Assembly: GCA_965229635.1 (NCBI GenBank)
Contig: OZ245894.1
Span: 4,960,001-5,024,000 of the forward strand
Length of the DNA stretch: 64,000 bases
Reading direction: 5' to 3'
Source of the DNA: BQJU01 sp965229635
Lineage (GTDB): Bacteria > Bacteroidota > Bacteroidia > Chitinophagales > Saprospiraceae
In this document: piece after piece, positions 6,976-14,518 of the stretch
How positions within the stretch are numbered: the first letter of the stretch is position 1
How the letters are laid out: the number at the start of each line of letters is the position of its first letter
Translations under genes and position numbers: made by a program
The notes under the pieces: model-generated
Databases searched by the model: none
What the model saw: the letters and a program-made list of their open reading frames with translations, nothing else
What the model was told of the DNA's origin: nothing

Positions 6976-7161
6976 CCCCATCACCTTAGCCCTCTATCTC
7001 TCCATTTTTCTTAGGTGCGACACTAAGGAGAGTGGCTGCAAACACTCTCTTGTGTCTAGGAAAAAATACTCAAGATACTTACACACAGGGGGCTAACATG
7101 AAGTGGTTGTATCTCCTTTTCATATCCCTACAATCCATGTTGAACTAAAAACAAAAACAAC
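6976..7161 (+). other. 186-nt spacer with hairpin at the code boundary
   Basis: GAGAGTG/CACTCTC (7028-7034/7043-7049) forms a perfect 7-bp hairpin but lacks a full T tract. TTAGCCCTCT here repeats a motif seen at 6132 and, in variant form, at 4931. A 16-codon frame (7100-7150) exists but is not convincing. The sequence just before 7162 is A-rich, as is common before starts in both genome types. This spacer is the left candidate boundary between recoded and standard-code DNA. Confidence 0.4.
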
Positions 7162-7482
7162 ATGGAAGACTTAATTCCTATCCAATCTAGTGTCGTGCAA
7201 TGGTCACGAAAAAAACAAGATCGAGATGGTACTTATCGCTTCAACGGACAAATGCTGGTTACAGCTGGAGTCCAAACAGAGCTTCTACCATTCGAGGTCG
7301 AGGACATTACCAGAGACTTAATGAATCTTGTACAGCAGCAGGATGGTATAGATTACTTAGTGGTGTACCAACGCCAGGACGGTACCAAGGTCTGGTGTAT
7401 GGATCAACTCAATGATGAGATGAAACCACATCATCCACCTGAGCATCACTACTGGACTATGTTACTACCATCCGAATACTGA
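7162..7482 (+). CDS. mobile-element protein of unknown function
   Basis: 106 residues, ATG to TGA in the standard code. Five glycines all use GGN and there is no internal TGA, so this gene follows normal coding. Under code 25 it would read through the TGA for ten further residues before TAA. The central and C-terminal parts (DYLVVYQRQDGTKVWCMDQ, HYWTMLLPSEY) resemble small proteins in Bacteroidota phages and plasmids. It lies 4 nt before the RadC-like gene and is probably co-expressed with it. Confidence 0.7.
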   Translation: MEDLIPIQSSVVQWSRKKQDRDGTYRFNGQMLVTAGVQTELLPFEVEDITRDLMNLVQQQDGIDYLVVYQRQDGTKVWCMDQLNDEMKPHHPPEHHYWTMLLPSEY

Positions 7483-7486
7483 TGCT

Positions 7487-7930
7487 ATGAGTTACAAAGT
7501 ATCAGAAATTAAAATCGTGTATAAACCGAAGAAAGGCAAAAGACCACAAGTTAAGTGTTCAAAAGATGCCTTTGAAATTCTTACTGAAATCTATGACTGG
7601 AATACTATAGAAGCTTTCGAGACATTTTGGATACTGCTTCTAAATAGAAACAATAGAGTGATTGGAGCACACAAGGTATCAGAAGGCAGCACAGTTGGGA
7701 CATTAGTAGATTCAAAGCTAATATTCTCTGTAGCACTAAAATCCCTTTGTTGCAGTGTGATCCTCAGCCACAATCACCCATCAAATAATTTAGAGGCAAG
7801 CAAATCGGATATTGACCTTACCAAAAAATTAGTTGAAGCAGGAAAGGTGCTAGACATATATGTTCTGGATCACCTGATCGTGACACCAAGTAATGGATTT
7901 ATGAGTTTTGCAGACTACGGACTAATGTAA
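7487..7930 (+). CDS. RadC-like JAB/MPN domain protein
   Basis: 147 residues. The C-terminal two-thirds is a RadC/JAB domain (NRNNRVIGAHKVSEGS, SHNHPSNNLEASKSD, LDHLIVT), with the HxH and downstream S/D of the JAMM metal site. It is the short form, without the N-terminal HhH part of chromosomal RadC, typical of mobile elements in Bacteroidota. Seven glycines, all GGN, and no TGA. A terminator follows at 7963-7989. Exact role on mobile elements is not established. Confidence 0.85.
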   Translation: MSYKVSEIKIVYKPKKGKRPQVKCSKDAFEILTEIYDWNTIEAFETFWILLLNRNNRVIGAHKVSEGSTVGTLVDSKLIFSVALKSLCCSVILSHNHPSNNLEASKSDIDLTKKLVEAGKVLDIYVLDHLIVTPSNGFMSFADYGLM

Positions 7931-7962
7931 AAAAGGAAGATTTTTTTCGGAAAGTATCAACA

Positions 7963-7989
7963 ACCATCCTTGCATCGAGGGTGGTTTTT
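7963..7989 (+). terminator. terminator after the RadC-like gene
   Basis: ACCATCC (7963-7969) pairs with GGGTGGT (7979-7985) and runs into TTTTT. Confidence 0.6.
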
Positions 7990-8079
7990 CTATAGAATGG
8001 AAATATTTACTTGGTATCCTATCACCATGATTATTGAGATAAAAGGAGGGAAAACGGACTTCTACATTGGATAAAAAAA

Positions 8080-8102
8080 GAGAGGCAAAGCCCTCTCTTT
8101 TT
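8080..8102 (-). terminator. bidirectional terminator
   Basis: GAGAGGC-AAA-GCCCTCTC with one bulge, flanked by A-rich sequence on the left and T-rich on the right. It sits directly at the 3' end of the recoded gene 8101-8445 and may also stop rightward transcripts. Confidence 0.6.
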
Positions 8103-8445
8103 AGTTTTTGACATTTAAAGCAACTACTGGTTTATCACGATAAGAGTCGTAAATAGTAGATTTGTTGTACTTATTGGCATTTTCGAATGCATCTGCAATA
8201 TCGTTGAACCTAGTAACGACTTCGACTTGTAACCCTTCTTTGGTGTGGTCTACTTCCAATCAAAGAATTGGTAAACTGTCGAACTCTTTCAACTGGTCAA
8301 CAATCTTTTCATACGTTCGATCATTGCCATTGCTAGTAAGAGCAACAACGTACCTTTTACGTGCCCCTTTAATCTGAACAACATAGTTGGTTCAGTCATT
8401 AAACATGCTGGTAAGGGTCTTTACCATCTCTACGCTGTATTCCAT
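8101..8445 (-). CDS. TGA-recoded protein flanked by standard-code genes
   Basis: 114 residues, ATG to TAA, crossing two in-frame TGA codons at 8394-8392 (MFNDGTNYVVQ) and 8262-8260 (LPILGLEVDHTKEG). Three other glycines use GGN. The sequence between and after the TGAs is well-formed alpha/beta protein (RYVVALTSNGND, KIVDQLKEFDSLPILG, LQVEVVTRFNDIADAFENA), so random stop mutations in a dead gene are unlikely. It shows that recoded sequence lies to the right of the TGA-free genes 7162-7930. Function unknown. Confidence 0.68.
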
Positions 8446-8516
8446 AATTATTTGTATAAAAAATAAAAGTGCTGGAACAGCAGTAGAAAGCTACAAAAAA
8501 TTTATCAAAAAAGAAA

Positions 8517-8545
8517 GGGTGCTGGAAATTCCAACACCCATTTTT
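8517..8545 (-). terminator. bidirectional terminator at right code boundary
   Basis: GGGTGCTGGAA and TTCCAACACCC (8517-8527/8529-8539) form a near-perfect hairpin with A-rich left and T-rich right flanks. It ends the leftward standard-code operon 9381-8546 and marks the right candidate boundary of recoded DNA. Confidence 0.6.
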
Positions 8546-8845
8546 CTATACTGCTTGAAAGCAGTAATTTTCTTCAAAGGTCTCTCTGATCTTGCCGGGA
8601 TTACAGTGTAGGATGAGAAATAAACATTGATCCTCAATATAGCAGTAGTCTCCCTCCCCATCATCGTAGGTAACAAAGACAACAAACACTTCCTTAAATA
8701 GGTCATGTTTTACTGGTATATTTTCCACGCTGTTTTCAAAACCCTCTAAGTCAACTTCTTGACCTTTTTTTGATACGCTGGTTGCGGTAATCATTGAAAA
8801 ATAGTTTGGTGATCTAGTCCGATCACCCTTTACAAATATACTCAT
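8546..8845 (-). CDS. mobile-element accessory protein
   Basis: 99 residues ending in TAG, with no TGA. Acidic, beta-rich, with three cysteines (DYCYIEDQC, LHCNPG). Its ATG overlaps the TGA of the upstream gene (ATGA), the normal 4-bp coupling of standard-code operons. Family not recognised. Confidence 0.65.
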   Translation of the reverse strand: MSIFVKGDRTRSPNYFSMITATSVSKKGQEVDLEGFENSVENIPVKHDLFKEVFVVFVTYDDGEGDYCYIEDQCLFLILHCNPGKIRETFEENYCFQAV

Positions 8846-9381
8846 TGATCCTGTAAATTCAAAGGAGGTCTGGCAAGCTTATAGCGTAAGACCTTACCTT
8901 GAGGTTCGTCCGGTCTCTGGAGATTTTCCGGCATTAGTGGATAGTCCCGAATGTGTTCCTTTTCCTTCCTCAAGATATAGCTAACATCTCCTTCATCAAC
9001 GGTTAAATACCGGAGGTTCATCCGCTTCAAATATTTAGGTTTATACCTTCCTATTTCTCCCCTCACAGTTGTACCAATTTTTGCGATTTCTCCTTTATAT
9101 AGAAAGAATGATCCTTGCGGACAGTGAGAGCATTGGTAATAACCATCTACTCTAGCTAATAGGTAGTATAGCTCTGCCTCATCCATTCTATCTAACTGAT
9201 CCTGTATTTGATCTCGTCTTTTCTTTTTGAGTTCGTATGATCCGTCAGGATTTCTTTGGACGAAATCATCAAATTTTTCGTACATAAACCAGCATATCCC
9301 TGCCACTAATAAAAGCAGGAAAAACTTTACTGGCTGTGGTAAATCTTCTAGCAGTTGTTTCTTCCGTAGGTCTGGTTGCAT
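8842..9381 (-). CDS. membrane-anchored mobile-element protein
   Basis: 179 residues. One N-terminal TM segment (FFLLLLVAGICWFMY) is followed by a soluble domain with a CSHCP motif (YYQCSHCPQGSFFLYKGE), a KIGTTVRGEIGRY segment and a C-terminal IRDYPLMPENLQRP. This order of motifs recurs in proteins of Bacteroidota mobile elements of unknown role. It stops at TGA within an ATGA overlap; under code 25 it would gain only four residues. All glycines are GGN. Confidence 0.7.
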   Translation of the reverse strand: MQPDLRKKQLLEDLPQPVKFFLLLLVAGICWFMYEKFDDFVQRNPDGSYELKKKRRDQIQDQLDRMDEAELYYLLARVDGYYQCSHCPQGSFFLYKGEIAKIGTTVRGEIGRYKPKYLKRMNLRYLTVDEGDVSYILRKEKEHIRDYPLMPENLQRPDEPQGKVLRYKLARPPLNLQDQ

Positions 9382-9497
9382 CGTCTCGCATTTTAAGGTT
9401 CAACAATGCTTTTTTGTAGCTATCAAAACCTATAAAACAAGCTATAATACAGGGAATAACACGTTTACTTTTAATCACACTGATTTTCAAAAAGTTA

Positions 9498-9519
9498 GAA
9501 ACGATTTTGAAATCGTTTC
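9498..9519. promoter_or_regulatory. palindromic operator candidate
   Basis: GAAACGATTT-TG-AAATCGTTTC is a perfect 10-nt-arm inverted repeat upstream of the gene starting at 9381. TATAAA and TTATAT -10-like words lie just before it on the minus strand. Likely a repressor site for the accessory operon; the regulator is unknown. Confidence 0.45.
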
Positions 9520-9535
9520 ATATAATGTATTTATA

Positions 9536-9564
9536 CAAAAATGGCGGCAGGAATTCCCACCACC
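9536..9564 (-). terminator. terminator after the coiled-coil gene
   Basis: On the minus strand GGTGG-TGGGAATTCC-TG-CCGCC (9564-9543) forms a short hairpin with a G-T pair and runs into ATTTTTG, 17 nt after the TAA of 9760-9581. Confidence 0.5.
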
Positions 9565-9580
9565 ACGAAATGATACTCTG

Positions 9581-9760
9581 TTAATCGCCTTTCTTCGTTT
9601 CCTCAAGGAACTCAAGCTCGATCTGGAGCTTTTGAATGTCCAGATCAAGGAGCTTTTTCTTCTTATCCAATTCCTTGATTTTTGCTTCGATTTCTTCCCT
9701 TGTAATGGGTGCTTTCGACCTTCTTGTGATCTTACGTTTTTTGACTTCCTTTGCTTCCAT
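9581..9760 (-). CDS. small charged coiled-coil protein
   Basis: 59 residues, ATG to TAA: a basic N-terminus (MEAKEVKKRKITRRSKAP), then a heptad-like helix (IEAKIKELDKKKKLLDLDIQ). It lies between the integrase and the accessory operon and is followed by its own terminator. Small proteins of this kind are common next to integrases; the role is unknown. Confidence 0.6.
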   Translation of the reverse strand: MEAKEVKKRKITRRSKAPITREEIEAKIKELDKKKKLLDLDIQKLQIELEFLEETKKGD

Positions 9761-9795
9761 TTTTATTAAAATTTTGTTTTATCCGTTATAATTAT

Positions 9796-11085
9796 CTAGG
9801 AAGCATGGTCAACTGGTTGTTGATGGAGGACCGTCATTTTTTCCCTGGCCTCTTTGTTGGTAAGACTGCCAACATAGGCAGCAGTGGTATCCATACTTTT
9901 ATGGCCAAAGAGTTGGTTGAGGAAGTAGATGCCATATTGCTCCAAAACTTTCCTGGCTATGGTGTGTCTGAAAGTATAGGTGGTGAGGTTGTCAGGAATC
10001 CCTTGGATGTCAGCTATTTTCTTCAATGCGGCATTGGTTAGGGTTTTGATCTTTTCTACTCTGTTTCTTCTCTTCTGTTCTGTAAAATGTCTGTCTTTAT
10101 GGAGTATATCCAACAAGTGATAGCCATCTGTATAGGGCTCCAGCCGACTCAAATGGAATTCAAGCTTTTCTATCAAAGGTATCTCCGGCACTTTAGTATG
10201 TGTCTTGATTCTACCAAAGTGGATTGCATTATTGAATATATCAGTTTTAGTAAGACGAGATGCGTCTGCGATGGGTATGCCATTCATATAATAAATACAC
10301 ATGACACGGTGAAAGACCTTAGCTAACTTCTTGTGCTTTCTCCAGTCAAAAGAAGTGAATTTTTCAAGCATCTCATCGCTCAAGCTTTTAGATATACGAG
10401 GTGATTTGAGATGGGAAAAGGAATAGCACTGTTTGGATTTTGTCTTATTCACTTGGTTCCTGAATGGGTAGTGAGTTGTTACCCCAAACTCTATGGCCTT
10501 GTTGAATAGGGTTCTTAGATGCTTGATATAGTCCCTTATCGAGATTTTCTTGATACGCTTTCCAGTCCTAGGATTAACACGTTTGGATAGGTAGGTTTCA
10601 AACTTCTCCAACCACATTTTATCAATGTCGGTAAAACGAAGAGACCTTGATACTCCAAACTCTTTCAACTGATTGTAGAGCTTTTGGTAGTGGTTCTTAT
10701 CTCCTAGTCTTTCTCTCTCCAGGAGCAATTCCATATAGAATTCGAGGAAGGCAAGCAATCCTTTGGGATGAGAGCTAGTTTCCTTTTTGTTGAGTACTTT
10801 TTGCTTGAATGCGGCAAAGGAGAAGTCCCTGTTTTCCTCAATCATTTGATCGATCATGCGATCAAATATCCTTTGGGCTTTGACCTTAATAGACCGGAGA
10901 TTTTTAGATAGCTCTTTGTCGGCCACAAAGTCTTGAGCATCTTCATTCCATTCATCCTGGAATGCCCTCATTCCCAGGGCAAAACGTCTCGTTTCTCCAT
11001 CATAGACTTGCATCATGATAGGATGACGATCATCAGCTAATGTTTTTCCTTTGAACAATACAATAGAAAGAGTTGGTGTCAACAT
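9796..11085 (-). CDS. tyrosine recombinase / integrase
   Basis: 429 residues. N-terminal arm-type domain (1-110), SAM-like core-binding domain (about 110-215) and catalytic domain (230-420). The C-terminal boxes are clear: TTYTFRHTIAR (H-x-x-R region), LFGHKSMDTTAAYVG (histidine and nucleophilic tyrosine). Box I reads YYMNGIPIADASRL, lacking the arginine usually found just before the G; an arginine is displaced to the SRL position. Fifteen glycines, all GGN, so standard code. Its 5' end lies about 100 bp from the split tRNA-Pro, the expected place for the integrase of an element inserted there. Confidence 0.9.
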   Translation of the reverse strand: MLTPTLSIVLFKGKTLADDRHPIMMQVYDGETRRFALGMRAFQDEWNEDAQDFVADKELSKNLRSIKVKAQRIFDRMIDQMIEENRDFSFAAFKQKVLNKKETSSHPKGLLAFLEFYMELLLERERLGDKNHYQKLYNQLKEFGVSRSLRFTDIDKMWLEKFETYLSKRVNPRTGKRIKKISIRDYIKHLRTLFNKAIEFGVTTHYPFRNQVNKTKSKQCYSFSHLKSPRISKSLSDEMLEKFTSFDWRKHKKLAKVFHRVMCIYYMNGIPIADASRLTKTDIFNNAIHFGRIKTHTKVPEIPLIEKLEFHLSRLEPYTDGYHLLDILHKDRHFTEQKRRNRVEKIKTLTNAALKKIADIQGIPDNLTTYTFRHTIARKVLEQYGIYFLNQLFGHKSMDTTAAYVGSLTNKEAREKMTVLHQQPVDHAS

Positions 11086-11183
11086 GGTGTCAGTTTTGAT
11101 TAAATAAATTTGACAAATAGAGGAATTTGTGATATTTAATCTACTGACTACTATAAAAATAGGAAATAAAAAGGCAAGGTTTT

Positions 11184-11226
11184 ACGCCCCCCAGACGTGT
11201 GCGCTACCGGACTGCGCCACATCCCG
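11184..11226 (-). tRNA. 5' half of tRNA-Pro(GGG), attachment-site scar
   Basis: Reading leftward: acceptor CGGGATG, D-arm GCGC...GCGC, anticodon stem and loop CACGT-CTGGGGG with anticodon GGG, and the first four bases of the 3' anticodon stem (GCGT). The sequence then turns into unrelated AAAACCTTGCC; variable arm, T-arm and 3' acceptor are missing. This is the break expected from integrase-mediated insertion in the anticodon arm. The 3' half should lie beyond the other end of the element; it is not in this window. Confidence 0.75.
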
Positions 11227-11483
11227 ATGTATTTAACCGCTCCAGGCCTAATTTGGAGGTGCCTGTATTTGAGCGGATGCAAATGTAAAAATTTTGGGAG
11301 GATTGTGCAAAAAAATGAAGGAATATGAATTTAAAAAGTAAACACATGAAACTGAGAGATCGCCTATTCTGCGATTTTTTAGGGAACCACCTAAGACACA
11401 TAAGAAAAAAGAAGGGGTACCTTATTGGCGAAATTTTCTGAACCAGGTTTAAGTCCGCCAAAAGAGCAAAAGGACACAGAAGT

Positions 11484-11522
11484 AGTCATAGAAAAAATCC
11501 AAAATGGATTTTTTCTATGACT
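11484..11522. repeat. perfect 17-bp inverted repeat
   Basis: AGTCATAGAAAAAATCC (11484-11500) and GGATTTTTTCTATGACT (11506-11522) around a 5-nt loop. It has the form of a strong hairpin, but no gene ends immediately beside it. Confidence 0.6.
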
Positions 11523-11874
11523 CATAAAATCATGTAAATCCTGTTCATCTTGTTCCTTTATCTTTATCCCTACTCAAAAGAGAGAATGGAGTGGCAAAAT
11601 CGATTAGGCAGAGTATAATACTTAACAAGTAACTTGCAAAAGTAAAACTACTCTTGCAGTATGACCTATGGAGAACTATCATCTTGTCTTGGCAATAAGG
11701 CCAATTTTTGGAATTAGTCCATGGTCATACTTTAGCTGAAGCTGTCAATAGAAATTCCAAAAAAATGTCAACATCATGTCACATTAATCTTATGTGCCCA
11801 TCCCGACCTATCGGTTACCCTTCGGCGGGACTGAAGTGTGGTTCCATTAAACGTCAACATCCAGTCAAGCCCAC

Positions 11875-11908
11875 AAAAAAGCCGGCACCAACTTTCGTCA
11901 GTACCGGC
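11875..11908 (-). terminator. terminator of the T9SS protein gene
   Basis: On the minus strand GCCGGTAC (11908-11901) pairs with GTGCCGGC (11888-11881) and is followed by TTTTTT. Confidence 0.65.
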
Positions 11909-11960
11909 GTTTCTGTACACAGGGATTACATTGAATACATCCTTACTACTTACATGCTAG

Positions 11961-14339
11961 TTATTTCACCATCAACTTACCGCTGGTCAGCCATTGACCA
12001 TCGGCGTGCAGGTCGAAGAGGTAGATGCCAGGGGCTAAGCCCTCACCGGATAATGAAAATGTAGATGATGAAATCGAGAGTGCGCGAATTTGTTTTCCGG
12101 TGCCATCGTAAAGTTGTAGTGTCCCCCGATTGATGATGCGATCACCGAGATCAAAATACACCATATGCGTGAAGGGGTTTGGTGCAATCTTGACCTCCAG
12201 ATCAGTGAGTAATGGGTTATTCGTTGAGGTGACCACAAAATCTTCGGCCAGCGTATGCTTGGTAGCATTGGTGAAAATCGGTGGGTTATTATCAAAATAG
12301 ATGGCCGCCGAATTTTCAATGACCGTACCCAATGGCAATCCAGGCTTTTGATCAATATGGAAGCGTACAAATCCGTGAGAAGCCGCTTCATTTACATTAC
12401 TATCCGGTAAGACGATTGGATCGAAAATGAACTTGATAATACCCTCATTCGTAGCTTCAAAATCATAGCGGTGGCTGCTCACACCAGGGCGAATGCTGCC
12501 CCAATCCAGCGTTTCCGCAAGGGTATCCACCAGTACCACCTGGAAGGCCGTATCATTACCGGTATTCTGGAAACGGATCATGTAGTCAATGCCTTGCCCT
12601 GCTTCGATAAAGCCCTGATCGGTCAGACCGCGTGGGAAACCTTGCTTGTCGTTGGGGTCATAAGAAGCGCTCGTTTCAATACAAAACTTGGACTCGAATG
12701 GATTGGTATTGTTGATCGGAAACAAATTGACAATGCCGGTGGTACCAAAGCCTCCGCAACCTTCCACCCAGGCAATGGGCTGGTAAACGCCGGGGTGGCC
12801 AGGCTCCTGCTCTGCTTCAATGCGCCAGGTGGAACCATTCGCCTCCATTTGAATGAGCTGGTCCTGTCCGGAGGTCAGATTGAAGGTATCCTGCATATAC
12901 ATCACTACATCTTCTACGATACGGTAGTTAAGGGCGCTTGCCATATCACCAGTCCCTTCGTTGATGAGGCGGAAAGAGACCTGATCGCCGTCACAATCCG
13001 CTTCGGCCAGGATGCTGGCACCGGACCACAGCGGATTGGGCTCTCCACATGGTTCATTGGGGAAGATCTCTGCTTGGACACAAACGGTCTGGAAGACCGG
13101 CTCATCACAGGTGACATCCACGTAGATTTGGAAGAGGCCATAGGCTCCGGGGGAAAGGTCTCCAATATCAAAGGTATACACATTGCCATTTGAGCCCCCC
13201 AGTGTCCCATTGGTTCCAGTATAAGTTAAAGCATCATCTAACGTCACTTCAACATATACATCTTCAATGGTTTGGGTGCTGAAATTGTACAAGTTTACAT
13301 AGAGGATGCCCTCATCACAGAAACGCAAACGGTCCGTTCCAATGTCGATCTGCATCAATGGGCAGGCATCATAGAGCGTCACCGGAATATCAACAGTCAT
13401 GGCCGGTGTTCCATTGGGTACGCTGAAAAAGTAATCCGTTCCACAAGGCATCAAAAACCCTGGCAGGTCCGGCAAGCGAACAATGAAATGGGCCTCGGTT
13501 AATCCCGGACTTACAGCTTGTTGAAATTCGTAATACCCGCTGGCATCAGCGGTAATATTGTGAGTCAAACCATGATCCACATCGGTAAGCTCTACATCCC
13601 AGCTACCAATACCGGTCTCTCCGGCATCCATGGTGCAATCTTCATCCGCATCAAGAAAAACATGTCCACTAACCGTTGTCGTTTCACAAACCTCCAGAGG
13701 ATCCGTAATGGTGACTAGTGACCAACAGAAATTTTGGTTGCCTTCTTCATCTTCTACTGACAGCACCACCTCATGGGTACCCAAATAGGCACAGTCGAGC
13801 AGAATATTTTCCGCAGGAGGTAGATTCCCAATGGAAATTAATCTCGTAATACTACCAAAACAGGCATCGGAAGAACCTTCATCGACATCAGAGAAATGAA
13901 GATCATATAAGCCATCAACGTTTAAGGCTACCATAATCTGATCATTACATACGGCTGTAGGGGCAACTTGATCGGTCACCTCTAAAGGCACCGTACAGGA
14001 ACTTTCATTGCCGCTGCCATCCTTGGCCCAAATGACGACCGAATGCGAGCCAAGATCGTCACAATTAACGATGATTGAGGTATCACTATAAGTCACCGCG
14101 CTCCCGTCAAGGGAATACCCCAGGGTGACATCCGTGCCATCACATTCATCCATGACCGACTCCAGAAAGTCGATCAAATAGATTTCCGTCGAACCAAATG
14201 GCCCGGGTGAGAGGGTCACCGCATCCCGACATTCGATGACCGGAGGGGTTACATCCGGACTACACTGGCCAATCACATAATTGACCTGAAACAGGAACAG
14301 CAAAAGGGGTAGTAAAACCAGGCGTTTAAAAGTATTCAT
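11961..14339 (-). CDS. secreted multidomain protein with T9SS type A sorting domain
   Basis: 792 residues. Signal peptide (LVLLPLLLFLFQVNYVIG), then two HYR-like Ig domains (about 30-215, VTPPVIECRD and VTDQVAPTAVCND), an SdrD-B/Cna-B type domain (about 217-320, SGHVFLDADEDC), a long DUF11-like and DUF7619-like region (about 320-700, including SYDPNDKQGFP and IRFQNTGNDTAF), and a C-terminal sorting domain (IAPNPF...GTLQLYDGTGKQI...LAPGIYLFDL). Such proteins are exported by the type IX system and end up on or outside the cell surface. Monocistronic, with its own promoter (14385-14416) and terminator. Ligand unknown. Confidence 0.88.
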   Translation of the reverse strand: MNTFKRLVLLPLLLFLFQVNYVIGQCSPDVTPPVIECRDAVTLSPGPFGSTEIYLIDFLESVMDECDGTDVTLGYSLDGSAVTYSDTSIIVNCDDLGSHSVVIWAKDGSGNESSCTVPLEVTDQVAPTAVCNDQIMVALNVDGLYDLHFSDVDEGSSDACFGSITRLISIGNLPPAENILLDCAYLGTHEVVLSVEDEEGNQNFCWSLVTITDPLEVCETTTVSGHVFLDADEDCTMDAGETGIGSWDVELTDVDHGLTHNITADASGYYEFQQAVSPGLTEAHFIVRLPDLPGFLMPCGTDYFFSVPNGTPAMTVDIPVTLYDACPLMQIDIGTDRLRFCDEGILYVNLYNFSTQTIEDVYVEVTLDDALTYTGTNGTLGGSNGNVYTFDIGDLSPGAYGLFQIYVDVTCDEPVFQTVCVQAEIFPNEPCGEPNPLWSGASILAEADCDGDQVSFRLINEGTGDMASALNYRIVEDVVMYMQDTFNLTSGQDQLIQMEANGSTWRIEAEQEPGHPGVYQPIAWVEGCGGFGTTGIVNLFPINNTNPFESKFCIETSASYDPNDKQGFPRGLTDQGFIEAGQGIDYMIRFQNTGNDTAFQVVLVDTLAETLDWGSIRPGVSSHRYDFEATNEGIIKFIFDPIVLPDSNVNEAASHGFVRFHIDQKPGLPLGTVIENSAAIYFDNNPPIFTNATKHTLAEDFVVTSTNNPLLTDLEVKIAPNPFTHMVYFDLGDRIINRGTLQLYDGTGKQIRALSISSSTFSLSGEGLAPGIYLFDLHADGQWLTSGKLMVK

Positions 14340-14384
14340 AGGACTTGATTTTGATTAATTTGTTGGTTAATTTTTCTTACGGTA

Positions 14385-14416
14385 CAAAAGTGCCCCAACT
14401 TCGCACTTTAAACAAA
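14385..14416 (-). promoter_or_regulatory. Bacteroidota-type promoter
   Basis: TTTG (14416-14413), a 20-nt spacer and CACTTTTG (14392-14385), close to the -33 TTTG / -7 TAnnTTTG consensus of Bacteroidota primary sigma promoters. It is 45 nt upstream of the ATG at 14339. Confidence 0.5.
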
Positions 14417-14449
14417 CACAATTTCTCTAATTCTTAGAAATATTTTAAC

Positions 14450-14457
14450 TACTTTTG
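14450..14457 (+). promoter_or_regulatory. -7 promoter motif TACTTTTG
   Basis: Exact match to TAnnTTTG, 62 nt before the start at 14519. No clear -33 TTTG at the proper distance. Confidence 0.4.
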
Positions 14458-14518
14458 CCACTTAATCAATTGGTTTACAAACCATAAACACCCTTATTTT
14501 TAGACAAAAAACTTCACC

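Larger units (their letters stand above)
11227..11960. other. 734-bp intergenic region with hairpins
   Basis: No convincing gene. It holds an ATCGC/GCGAT hairpin with T tail near 11363-11384 and a perfect 17-bp-arm inverted repeat at 11484-11522 (AGTCATAGAAAAAATCC and its complement around AAAAT). Directly after it comes ATGTAAATCCTGTTCATC, which is like a short repeat widely seen between Bacteroidota genes. The terminator of the next gene is at 11875-11908. Confidence 0.5.

Noticed and set aside
1..7000. TGA as tryptophan (code 4) rather than glycine
   Set aside because: Several proteins use TGG for Trp, and reading TGA as Trp gives runs such as five aromatics in a row at 5,355-5,891 and puts Trp in turn positions (FDNG, DGTP, CGKKP). 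Glycine fits everywhere.
8162..8611. Rightward standard-code frames of 71 and 74 codons
   Set aside because: Antisense to the recoded gene 8101-8445 or across a terminator; no protein-like features.
9227..9769. Rightward 180-codon frame
   Set aside because: Antisense to the accessory protein 8842-9381 and the coiled-coil gene 9581-9760, both of which have better starts, composition and spacing.
12471..13193. Long rightward frame opposite the T9SS gene
   Set aside because: A shadow of the strongly biased codons of the secreted protein; no start signal or domain.
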